Assembly: GCA_964449775.1 (NCBI GenBank)
Contig: CAYVBQ010000006.1
Coordinates: 1-64,000, forward strand
Direction of reading: 5' to 3'
Source of the DNA: Fen-1258 sp964449775
GTDB lineage: Bacteria > Bacteroidota > Ignavibacteria > Ignavibacteriales > Melioribacteraceae
Length of the DNA stretch: 64,000 bases
Below, one piece after another: positions 23,605 through 32,362 of this stretch (its first letter is position 1; each line of letters begins with the position of its first letter). The position numbers were made by a program, and so were the translations under genes. The notes below the pieces were generated by a model. The model saw only the letters and a list, made by a program, of their open reading frames with translations. It did no database searches and was not told the origin of the DNA.

Positions 23605-26292
23605 TTAATTACTCATGTACTTTAAATAATCAAGAAGACCGGCATAAATTTTTTCTGCCATTTGCTGACGAAAGTTATCATCGTTTAACTTCTCTTCATC
23701 TTCAGCATTAGACATGAATGCTTGTTCAACTAAAATTGCCGGCATATCAGACATTCTGGTAACACGGTAGTTGAATGATCCAACTGAACCGAATGGTTTT
23801 AAATCCAGCTCAGTCATTCTAACAAAAACTTTTTCCGCTAACTTTGCCCAAAATGGATTGTGATAAAAGGTGCACGTGCCGGATGTTCCCAAAAATTCAT
23901 TTAGTGGCTCGCTGGAATTTGCATGAATACTTAAATGAATATTTGCATCGGAGTTTGTGACAGTATCCCTTTTAGCAGAAAGTAACATATCTTTATCGGA
24001 ATCTCGAACCTGCAGTACCTCGGCTCCCTGTTTTACAAATAGAGACTCCAACATTTTACAAAGTTTCAAGTTAATTTCTTTTTCTTTTAATCCAGATAGA
24101 CCAACAGCGCCGATGTTACTTCCGCCGTGCCCGGCCTCAAGAGAAATTTTAATTCCCTTCAATGGCAGAGCATTCTCAACGTTATAGTTTGGCGGATACT
24201 TCAATTTGAGGACCAATTCTTTTCCGTTCGGTTTTAATTCATAACCCCAAATTTTTGATGTCTTTAAATTGACATAGATTTTATATGTCTCCTTGGATGT
24301 TTGCTGCCATGTTATCTCTTCGATGAATCGCAAATTACTTTTATGGATAATCCAGGTGCTGCTTGTTTTAACGCCATACAGACTGATGACAATTCTGTTT
24401 TGTTGGGGATCTGGATAAACCTCGTACGGAACATTTTCCAGGTAAGGAATTTTTACAATATCAGCTGAAGCAGAAGGATAACATGAAATAGGGTTTATAA
24501 AATAGCTTGGAATTTTTGAATCCGGTGGCAGCTCATTTATAAACTCACGATTTATATAGCCTTCTTCTTCACCGCTTAATTTTACCCTGTAGTAATCCCC
24601 AAAAATTCCGTTTGATCTCAGAATAACATTTTTGGGTAATTCATTTCTTATTGGAGCGCCTAACCTGATTGGTGCAAGAGTAAATGTAAGAATGGAATTA
24701 TCTTGAGTTGTGGATAGTATTGGAAAATCAGATTGGTTTTTTATCATTAAAAAATAATCGAGCGTTTTCTCGATCGGCTTTCGAGCAGAAATATTTTCCG
24801 ATGGTTTCAAAATCAACTTTATTGAATACCTCTGATTTCTGGAAAAACCCTTCAAAGGTATTTGAACTTGGTATTTGCTATAGCTGTTGAAATCTTTCAC
24901 CTGGCATTCAAATGATATTGCCCCCGGAGTAAATTCAACAAAAGCTTTTTGAGATTTTGTGCCGTTAAATGAAACTGTTAAATAATCTTCCGGCATAAGT
25001 GTGGTGTTCTCAGTCGGCTCGATAGAGTTATCGTTGATAGATAATTCCATTTCGACTTTCGAGGGATCTTTCTTCTGAAAGAAAACCCGGTCTTCGTAAA
25101 TTGCCGTAGTGCCATTATTATCTTTTACTTCTGCTCTTAACTTATTTAATCCTTCTTTCAGTTTTATTTTTTTAAAAAATACTCCGGTTTTATAGATTTT
25201 TACCGATTCGTCGTTAATAAAAACTTTGGATGGATATGCGGTTCTGCAAAGCAAATTATATACGTCATCGCTGGTGAATTTAGGGAAAGGTCTTCTGAAT
25301 TCCACCCAGTTTCCGTAGCGGCTAACGGAGTTGTCCTTATTCAATATGTAATTAAATGGAATTACCCAGTCGCTCTGTGAGATATTGTAAATTTTATCCC
25401 CAATTTTCAGTTTAATAGTATCCGATTTTTCCAAGGTTATCAAGTTAAGCTTCTTATCGTCATCAATTCTTTTTGTTCTCTTTTCATTTAGAAATTCAAT
25501 TTCTTTAACGCTTCCATCAATAATTTCCTGAAGACTTAACGAAATAAAGTGATCCGGTGAGAGCCGCTTTATATATGACTTGAGAATTTTTTCATCCTCC
25601 GCACTACTCAGATACATATTATTTTGAATTGCATATTCCTCTTGATTATGAATAAGAAAATCGATCACTCCTCTTTCGAGATATTTTTCGATGGCGGGAG
25701 TTTGATCCTGGCTAAAGTTATCGGGAATCGTGACAATCAAAAAAGGTTTTAACAGCATGCTCTCTACAATTATATTCTCGAAAAGATTACTATCCTCTAC
25801 GGATAAAAAATTAATTCCCTCGAAATAATAACCGTCGATCTCACAATTTTTAACAAGCTTACTGAAATTATTTTTTACTTCAACTCTTTGGGCGGTTGAA
25901 AGGGAAGCGCTTTTTGATTCATTAAAATTAATCGCAAGGAAAAAATGCAATGCGTGTTTATGAGCAAGTTCTCCTGCAAACCGAATAATATTCATGATAT
26001 TTGGTTTTGCATCGGAACTGTTTAGAAGCGAATGGGATATGTTATTAGAATTAAAGATAACACCATCATAATTCTGTTCAGAGGCGGCTGTAATATCGCG
26101 GGCAATTTTATTTTTAATTGAGTCATTTTGCGTTAAATTTTCGTTTCCATAATCTATTAACGCAATTTTGTCTTTGTAATTCTGGACTGATTTAGATTTT
26201 TTCTCTTGATCTTTCCTGGCAACATCAACAACGTTGGAACATGCGGTTGCAATTAAAATTATCAGAAAAATATATCCCAAATACTTTTTCAT
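23605..26292 (-). CDS. lipoprotein N-acetylmuramoyl-L-alanine amidase with large N-terminal region
   Basis: 895 residues; TTGGAGACAAAATG start; lipobox ATAC (Cys18, IATACSN) predicts a lipoprotein. Residues about 40-260 look like a degenerate TIM-barrel of the glycosidase-like kind (YDGVIFNSNNISHS, CEIDGYYFEGINFL). Ig-like and SH3-like segments follow at about 350-670. The Amidase_3 domain at about 680-890 has EAGHGGSNIGAVG, KEKEINLKL, LSIHANS and the catalytic Glu in VEQAFMSN. It cleaves MurNAc-L-Ala amide bonds in the periplasm or on the outer-membrane surface. It is the membrane-bound counterpart of the T9SS amidase at 13664-16054. Confidence 0.9.
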   Translation of the reverse strand: MKKYLGYIFLIILIATACSNVVDVARKDQEKKSKSVQNYKDKIALIDYGNENLTQNDSIKNKIARDITAASEQNYDGVIFNSNNISHSLLNSSDAKPNIMNIIRFAGELAHKHALHFFLAINFNESKSASLSTAQRVEVKNNFSKLVKNCEIDGYYFEGINFLSVEDSNLFENIIVESMLLKPFLIVTIPDNFSQDQTPAIEKYLERGVIDFLIHNQEEYAIQNNMYLSSAEDEKILKSYIKRLSPDHFISLSLQEIIDGSVKEIEFLNEKRTKRIDDDKKLNLITLEKSDTIKLKIGDKIYNISQSDWVIPFNYILNKDNSVSRYGNWVEFRRPFPKFTSDDVYNLLCRTAYPSKVFINDESVKIYKTGVFFKKIKLKEGLNKLRAEVKDNNGTTAIYEDRVFFQKKDPSKVEMELSINDNSIEPTENTTLMPEDYLTVSFNGTKSQKAFVEFTPGAISFECQVKDFNSYSKYQVQIPLKGFSRNQRYSIKLILKPSENISARKPIEKTLDYFLMIKNQSDFPILSTTQDNSILTFTLAPIRLGAPIRNELPKNVILRSNGIFGDYYRVKLSGEEEGYINREFINELPPDSKIPSYFINPISCYPSASADIVKIPYLENVPYEVYPDPQQNRIVISLYGVKTSSTWIIHKSNLRFIEEITWQQTSKETYKIYVNLKTSKIWGYELKPNGKELVLKLKYPPNYNVENALPLKGIKISLEAGHGGSNIGAVGLSGLKEKEINLKLCKMLESLFVKQGAEVLQVRDSDKDMLLSAKRDTVTNSDANIHLSIHANSSEPLNEFLGTSGTCTFYHNPFWAKLAEKVFVRMTELDLKPFGSVGSFNYRVTRMSDMPAILVEQAFMSNAEDEEKLNDDNFRQQMAEKIYAGLLDYLKYMSN

Positions 26293-26427
26293 TTTGTCTC
26301 CAAAAGAATTTACTGCTTTCGAAAAGCAAACATACTTAGTTATATAATAAATGAGTTTGTTTTTTTACAAGATATTAAAACAAAGAATGATCTTCTCCGT
26401 TTCAACACATAATGAAGAAATTGTTTT

Positions 26428-27972
26428 TTATTTTATCTTTTGGATAGTCGGCAAACTTTCATTACTGATTCTATCCACGGCAGAAACCGCAACTTCATTT
26501 AGTTCGTACTTTGTAATAACTTCTTTATCGTTATCATTAATGAATTTATATTCGAAAGTTACGGGAACTTCATAAGAAAAAGTATCGCTGTTTAAAATTA
26601 CATAATTCCACCTATTACCATATTTGAAATAGACCACCCAGCGAAAAACCTTATTTTTATTTTCGTGTGTCCAAGATATTTTTATTTTATCACTTTCTTT
26701 TCCAGTAGTTATTTCAGGGGAGGCGAGGGTTGAATTATTAAACCATGGAGTTTTCGGAATTAACGCTTGTTTTTTATAAGGTCCATTTACAATAGCATCG
26801 GATAACTCCTTGTAATTAAGTATTGGTGCAACACTCCAACACAAGTTACCCGGTGAATCAGGCAACATTCCTCTTATAATCATAATTTGATTAATTACTT
26901 CTGTGGTATTTAATTCGTTATTATCTCTATCAATGTTAATACCCGGCCAAAAATGTCTGCCCTTCAAATTTTCATTTTTCCACCACTCTAATAGGATGGG
27001 AAAACTTTGCGGAATAGTACTTATTTTCCAATAAAGTTGAGGCGCCCAATAATCAACCCATCCTTCGTTAATCCATAGTTTTGCATCGGCATATAGTTTA
27101 TCATATTGGTCGAATCCTTCTATCGATTCCGGATGCTGAGGCCTCCAAATGCCAAAAGGACTTAAACCGAATTTCACGTTCGGTTTAATTTCTTTTATGC
27201 CTTTATAAACTCTTTGAATGAAAACATTAATGTTTCCACGTCGCCAATCGGCTTTACTTAAATTGCCGCCGTTATTCAAATAATTTTTCCAACTTTCCTC
27301 ATCAGGAAAATCCTCATCATTATTATATGAAGGATAAGGATAAAAATAATCGTCAAAGTGGATTCCATCAATGTCATATCTTTTAGTAATATCCATTACG
27401 ACACTATAAGAATGATCTTGAACTTCCTTTTTGCTAGGATCAAGCCACCAATAACCGGATTTTAGTTTTACTACCCAATCCGGATGCCTTTTAACAACAG
27501 AAAATTCGGTGACTTCTCCTCCTACGATATGATGCGCCCTGTAAGGATTCAACCAAACATGCAATTCCATACCGCGCTTATGTGCCTCATCTATCCAGAA
27601 TTCCAAAGGATCGTAAAATGGATCGGGTGCTTTGCCTTGATTGCCGGTTAAGTAATAAGACCAAGGCTCAATACCACTTTTATAAAGTGCATCGGATTGA
27701 GGTCGTGCCTGGAATATTACGGCATTGAAATGATTATTCTTAAGTTTGTCAAGTATGCTAATTGCTTCTTTTTTTTGCTCTTCGGTTGTGAAGTCTTTTC
27801 TGCTAGGCCAGTTAATATTTGCGACTGTTGCAATCCAAGCTCCGCGAAATTCACGTTCTACTTTGGGAAGATCAGGCAACGTAGTTTCGTATTTTTCGAG
27901 ATTTAATGCAGTACAACCGGAAAATACTATTAATAATACAATAACAATTTTAATAACTCTTTTATTTGCCAT
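26428..27972 (-). CDS. lipoprotein glycoside hydrolase-like 10 (GHL10, DigH/YddW family)
   Basis: 514 residues; GCGGAATTATTATG start and lipobox FSGC (Cys20). The COG1649/GHL10 barrel has FRGAWIATVANINWPS, FQARPQSDALYKS, HVWLNPYRAHH, DGIHFDDYFYPYPSYN, FGLSPFGIWRP and WAPQLYWKIS. E. coli DigH of this family cuts denuded (peptide-free) glycan strands, the product of amidases. A C-terminal FN3-like domain spans about 410-500. First gene of the six-gene minus-strand operon and divergent from the sensor kinase gene. Predicted on the inner face of the outer membrane or on the cell surface. Confidence 0.9.
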   Translation of the reverse strand: MANKRVIKIVIVLLIVFSGCTALNLEKYETTLPDLPKVEREFRGAWIATVANINWPSRKDFTTEEQKKEAISILDKLKNNHFNAVIFQARPQSDALYKSGIEPWSYYLTGNQGKAPDPFYDPLEFWIDEAHKRGMELHVWLNPYRAHHIVGGEVTEFSVVKRHPDWVVKLKSGYWWLDPSKKEVQDHSYSVVMDITKRYDIDGIHFDDYFYPYPSYNNDEDFPDEESWKNYLNNGGNLSKADWRRGNINVFIQRVYKGIKEIKPNVKFGLSPFGIWRPQHPESIEGFDQYDKLYADAKLWINEGWVDYWAPQLYWKISTIPQSFPILLEWWKNENLKGRHFWPGINIDRDNNELNTTEVINQIMIIRGMLPDSPGNLCWSVAPILNYKELSDAIVNGPYKKQALIPKTPWFNNSTLASPEITTGKESDKIKISWTHENKNKVFRWVVYFKYGNRWNYVILNSDTFSYEVPVTFEYKFINDNDKEVITKYELNEVAVSAVDRISNESLPTIQKIK

Positions 27973-28367
27973 AATAATTCCGCATCATATTTTATGTTAA
28001 AGGTTAAGTTATTTCACAAAATGTTCTTAGTTATTCTTTAGACAGCAGGAAAAACTTATTCGGCAAAATTTGCTTTTGTAAGTTTCTCGTATTAAGTATT
28101 CTTAATTCTTTACAAAATATTCGTATCAACTATTCGGGAAAATAATTAAGACAAGATAATATCAACTACATAATCGGGTGGTTTTATTATTCATTGTCAG
28201 TATCTATTTTTATACCTGGTTTAAGAGTCCTATAATATCGTATTGCACTATTACAAAAGAAATGTATATTATCAATATCAAAGAAGCATTTTGCTCCTAT
28301 CCATACTTTTTTAGGAATGAATATTTCAGTAGAAAATGTAAATAAACTTTTCTCCGATTAATTTAAT
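27973..28367. other. divergent promoter region of the peptidoglycan operon and the sensor kinase
   Basis: A 395-bp AT-rich spacer with no coding sequence seen. It holds the motif at 28164-28181, roughly midway between the two genes. No Shine-Dalgarno site precedes the kinase ATG at 28368, which is common in Bacteroidota-type genes. Confidence 0.55.
28164..28181 (+). promoter_or_regulatory. candidate operator, shared motif site 2
   Basis: AACTACATAATCGGGTGG. It agrees at 15 of 18 positions with site 1 (12496-12513) and shares the AACTACA half with site 3 (32270). It lies between the peptidoglycan operon and the sensor kinase gene, where an autoregulating response regulator would be expected to bind. 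Confidence 0.4.
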
Positions 28368-31300
28368 ATGCTTAGAAGACTTAATAAAATATCGATTCTT
28401 GCTACTTTCATATTCATTGCTTTATTAAATCTTTCTAAAGCACAAGATCAAAAAATCATGTTTGATCGAATTGAGAAAGAACAAGGGCTTATTCCAGGAA
28501 ATGTAAACGATGTTATACAGGATAGTCTTGGCTTTATTTGGATGGCAACAGAAAACGGATTATGCAGATACGACGGATATAACTTTGTTTATTATAAAAA
28601 CGAAGTTAATGATGCCAACAGTCTGAGTTACAATCATGTTTTCAGCCTTTTAGAAGATAATAACGGAGTAATATGGGTTGGTACATTAGGTGGTGGTTTA
28701 AATAAATTTAATAGTAAAACCGGCAAATTTAAGCGTTACATGCATGATTCTAATAATCCAAGATCTATTAGTAACGATATTATTTTTAAAGTGTACAGAG
28801 ACTCAAAAAAAAGAATTTGGGTCTCAACATTAGGAGGAGGACTAAATCTCTTCGATCCGTCAAAGGAAACCTTTACTCATTATATACATTCTAAAAAGGA
28901 CACAAATTCAATTAGCAGTAATATGGTGAGCGCATTATATGAAGACAAAGCTAAAAATTTATGGGTTGGGACATTCGATGGAATGAACTTATTTAATGAA
29001 GCCGAAAAGAAATTCATACATTATAAAAATAATCCTTCCGATAAATACAGTTTAAGTCATAATCAGGTGATGGATTTTCTTGAAGATGATAGGGGACGTT
29101 TTTGGGTGGCTACTTTTGGCGGTGGGGTAAACCGGTTCGATAGAGCAAATAAGAAATTTTATAGTATTAAAAGTAGTAGAAGTTTTCCGATTAAACCGGA
29201 TAATCTGAATGTTAGAAAATTATTTGAAGATGAGGAATCTATTTGGGTGGGTACTTATAGCGGCTTATTCAAATTTGATAAACGCTCTTTTACTAAAACC
29301 GATATTTATACCAATCCCAATAATCTTAAAACAATTAATGACAATAAAATAAGATCACTTTTCAAAGATAAGACAGGTGTTTTCTGGATTGGTACTATTG
29401 CAGGAGTAAACAAATTTGATTCCATGAAGAAAAAATTTCATGTTATAAACTTCAACGAAGATTACAAAAGTTCGCTTGACAATCTTCATTCAATCCCTTC
29501 AAAATATATAACCGATAAAATACTTTGGGCAGGACCCGGTGAATCGACCAATTACAAAAGTAAAAACAGAAAAATAAAATTTTTCGGCAAGGTCGATACG
29601 AAAAATGGTTTCCATACCATTCTTCCATTAAATTTTTATTTGGACGAGAAAAATTATTTATGGGTCGGTAGTTACAACGGTATTCACTATTACGATGTTA
29701 AGAAAAATGAATTCTTTAACGTTCAGTATGTGGATGACGGAACTCCTTCACAAGGTAATAACTTTGTCAAGTGGTTTTATATTGATAAAAAGAATCGGTT
29801 TTGGGCTGGAACTATGGCTGGGGGTCTTACTTTTTATGATCCGCAGAAAAACGTTATTAATAAGTATAATCACTTTGAAGAAGACATTACAACTCTCGGC
29901 GATTCTAGAGTTATCTCTGTTTTTGAAGATAGTCATGGAGTATTATGGATTGGTACTTATGGTGGACTTGACGTATTTAGTGAAAAAAATAAAACATTTA
30001 AACACTATCGTGTTATTCCCAATGACACTACTTGTATTTCGAATGATAGGATTTATAATATATATGAATCAAAATCCGGTGATTTATGGATAGGTACATA
30101 TCAGGGATTAAATAGGTATGACAGGGAAAAAGATAATTTCGAACAGTTCACAACCAAACAAGGATTAGGCGATAACACTGTTTATAGTATTCAAGAGGAT
30201 GAGAAAGGAAATTTGTGGATTAGAACCAGCGACGGTATTAGCAAATTCGATCCAATAAAAAAAATATTTAAAAACTATAATTCAAAAGATGGATTGCCCG
30301 GCATGGAATTAAATGGAAACATTTATTTCAAAAATAACGATGGGAAAATGTTTTTCGGTTTCTCAAATGGATTAATTTCTTTTTATCCCAACGAAATTAA
30401 AGACAATCCTTTCAAACCACAGATTGCGTTCACTAAACTTTTAATAATGGATCAGGAAATAAAGTTGGGAGAAAACTCTCCTCTAACAAAACCGCTTAAC
30501 GAATTAGATGAAGTAGTCCTTTCATACAAAGATAAAGTAATTAGTTTCGAATTTTCAGCACTTCATTACGCAATACCTTCCAAAAATAAATATGCTTACA
30601 AACTAGAAGGATTTTTGGATAAATGGGTTTTTGTAGATGCCAATAATAGAACCGCGAAGTTTACAAATTTGAATCCAGGCGAGTACATATTAAAGGTAAC
30701 TACTTCCAATAATGATGGTATTTGGAGCGATGTTGAAAGTTCAATTAGAATTATTATTACTCCACCCTATTGGGAGACTTGGTGGTTTAGGTCTCTTGGC
30801 TTTATAACATTTTTATTTGTGATCTTTTTGTTTTATGAAATTCGATTAAATAAGCTTCTTGGAATTGAACGCACTAGATCAAAAATTGCCCATAATCTTC
30901 ACGATGAAGTTGGAGGAACACTCTCAAGCATCCAATATTTTGTACGTGCAGTTGAAAAAGAAATAAGTAGTATTGGTACGGAAACTACATCCAAATATTT
31001 GAATTTAATTATGGAAAGCTCGGCTGATGCACAGGAAAAAATTAAAGACTTAATTTGGACAGTAAACCCCGATGAAGACGGATTAAATAAATTTCTAATA
31101 AAGTTTAACAGATACGCATCCGATTTATTGGACTCGAAGGAGATAAATTATAATATAGAATTGCCTACCGGTAATTTTAATAAATCGATTTCGATGGAAA
31201 CACGGCAGCATTTATGGTGTATCTGTAAAGAGACTTTAACGAATATTGTTAAACATTCCTTTTGTAAGAATGTGAATATTAAAATCGTTTATGACGGAAA

Positions 31301-31472
31301 GACTCTTGATTTAGCGATTGATGACGATGGAATCGGATTTGATGAATCGGGAAAAGGTTTCGGCAATGGTCTAGTTAGTATTAAAAGCCGAGCCGAAGCG
31401 TTGAAGGCTCATTATAAATTAGAAACGTCAATTAATTACGGAACTAAGTGGTTCTTCTCAATAAAAATTTGA
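28368..31472 (+). CDS. two-component sensor histidine kinase with periplasmic propeller
   Basis: 1034 residues. A signal peptide at 1-25 is followed by about 14 two-component-propeller (reg_prop) repeats of the type NNGVIWVGTLGGGLNKFN (about 30-690) and a Y_Y_Y domain (about 735-800, YAYKLEGFLDKWVF, FTNLNPGEYILKV). A transmembrane helix at about 805-828 precedes HisKA_3 with phospho-acceptor H845 (IAHNLHDEVGG). HATPase has CKETLTNIVKHS, DDDGIGFD and GNGLVSIKSRA. The layout resembles Bacteroidota regulators of polysaccharide-utilisation loci, but without a fused DNA-binding domain. It likely senses a peptidoglycan fragment in the periplasm and phosphorylates the adjacent regulator. Confidence 0.93.
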   Translation: MLRRLNKISILATFIFIALLNLSKAQDQKIMFDRIEKEQGLIPGNVNDVIQDSLGFIWMATENGLCRYDGYNFVYYKNEVNDANSLSYNHVFSLLEDNNGVIWVGTLGGGLNKFNSKTGKFKRYMHDSNNPRSISNDIIFKVYRDSKKRIWVSTLGGGLNLFDPSKETFTHYIHSKKDTNSISSNMVSALYEDKAKNLWVGTFDGMNLFNEAEKKFIHYKNNPSDKYSLSHNQVMDFLEDDRGRFWVATFGGGVNRFDRANKKFYSIKSSRSFPIKPDNLNVRKLFEDEESIWVGTYSGLFKFDKRSFTKTDIYTNPNNLKTINDNKIRSLFKDKTGVFWIGTIAGVNKFDSMKKKFHVINFNEDYKSSLDNLHSIPSKYITDKILWAGPGESTNYKSKNRKIKFFGKVDTKNGFHTILPLNFYLDEKNYLWVGSYNGIHYYDVKKNEFFNVQYVDDGTPSQGNNFVKWFYIDKKNRFWAGTMAGGLTFYDPQKNVINKYNHFEEDITTLGDSRVISVFEDSHGVLWIGTYGGLDVFSEKNKTFKHYRVIPNDTTCISNDRIYNIYESKSGDLWIGTYQGLNRYDREKDNFEQFTTKQGLGDNTVYSIQEDEKGNLWIRTSDGISKFDPIKKIFKNYNSKDGLPGMELNGNIYFKNNDGKMFFGFSNGLISFYPNEIKDNPFKPQIAFTKLLIMDQEIKLGENSPLTKPLNELDEVVLSYKDKVISFEFSALHYAIPSKNKYAYKLEGFLDKWVFVDANNRTAKFTNLNPGEYILKVTTSNNDGIWSDVESSIRIIITPPYWETWWFRSLGFITFLFVIFLFYEIRLNKLLGIERTRSKIAHNLHDEVGGTLSSIQYFVRAVEKEISSIGTETTSKYLNLIMESSADAQEKIKDLIWTVNPDEDGLNKFLIKFNRYASDLLDSKEINYNIELPTGNFNKSISMETRQHLWCICKETLTNIVKHSFCKNVNIKIVYDGKTLDLAIDDDGIGFDESGKGFGNGLVSIKSRAEALKAHYKLETSINYGTKWFFSIKI

Positions 31473-31537
31473 TTTTCTACCTTTGTGGGTAGTGCATATA
31501 GTCTGCTAAATGTTCAATTTTCGGTAAAAAATAATTG

Positions 31538-32176
31538 ATGATAAAAATTACCTTAATAGAGGATAATATCTTTGTAAGAACCGCGTGGGAAACAGCGCTC
31601 AGTTCGGAAAAAGATTTTGTTGTTGCGAATTCATTTGGTTCTTGTGAAGACGCAATCAAATCTGAAGCTATTAATAAGTGCGATGTAATATTGTTGGATA
31701 TCGGCTTGCCCGGAATCTCGGGTATAAAAGGTGCTGAAATTTTTAGCAGAATTAATAATAATGCATTGATAATAATGATTTCAATCCATGATGATGATAA
31801 AAGTATCTTTGGTTCTCTTCAAGCCGGGGCAGTAGGATATTTGCATAAATCTGTTTCACCTGAAGAGTTAATTGATTCTATCCGGTTGGCTGTTAAAGGC
31901 GGCTCACCAATGACTCCTCAAATTGCCCGGAAAGTTCTGAAATCCTTTCACAAGTTTAAACCAAAGTATACAGAAGATAATCTTACCGAGAAGGAAACTG
32001 AAATATTAAGTTTACTTTCAGAAGGAAAATCATACAAAAAAATTGCCGACGAAATGTTTTTATCTGTGGACGGGGTTAAGTATCATATCAGAAGTATTTA
32101 TGAAAAACTTCACGTTCATAGCAGAGCGGAAGCCGTTAATAAAGGTCAAAAATTAAGAATCCTTTCAAAATGGTAA
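31538..32176 (+). CDS. NarL/LuxR-family response regulator, partner of the upstream kinase
   Basis: 212 residues from MIKITLIEDN (ATG 31538; a TTG three bases earlier is less likely). The receiver has E8/D9, phospho-acceptor D54 (VILLDIGLPG), the standard Ser at the switch position (IIMISIHDDD) and a Lys in YLHKS. The LuxR helix-turn-helix is at about 145-205 (LTEKETEILSLLSEG, VKYHIRSIYEKLHVH). It follows the kinase gene by 65 bp. It most likely controls the divergent peptidoglycan operon and the downstream T9SS hydrolase gene, possibly through the shared AACTACA motif. Confidence 0.93.
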   Translation: MIKITLIEDNIFVRTAWETALSSEKDFVVANSFGSCEDAIKSEAINKCDVILLDIGLPGISGIKGAEIFSRINNNALIIMISIHDDDKSIFGSLQAGAVGYLHKSVSPEELIDSIRLAVKGGSPMTPQIARKVLKSFHKFKPKYTEDNLTEKETEILSLLSEGKSYKKIADEMFLSVDGVKYHIRSIYEKLHVHSRAEAVNKGQKLRILSKW

Positions 32177-32269
32177 TAGATTAATTCCTCTTTAGTAGGA
32201 TGTTTTTATTTTCTGATTTAAGACGCTCATTCTGAGTAATATTATTAACCGGCTGAGTTACAAGTGGAA

Positions 32270-32290
32270 AACTACACATTAGTGTAGTGG
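32270..32290 (+). promoter_or_regulatory. candidate operator, shared motif site 3 (palindromic)
   Basis: ACTACAC ATTA GTGTAGT is a perfect inverted repeat with flanking A and GG. Its AACTACACA half equals site 1, and the GTGG end is shared with all three sites. It lies 73 bp upstream of the ATG of the T9SS GHL10 gene. A symmetric site fits a LuxR-type dimer. Confidence 0.45.
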
Positions 32291-32362
32291 AAATATCCCT
32301 TATTGTTCACAAATTAGTTTTGTGTTTTAAAATCAAAAGAATCTTAAGATTTAGGCACCTAA

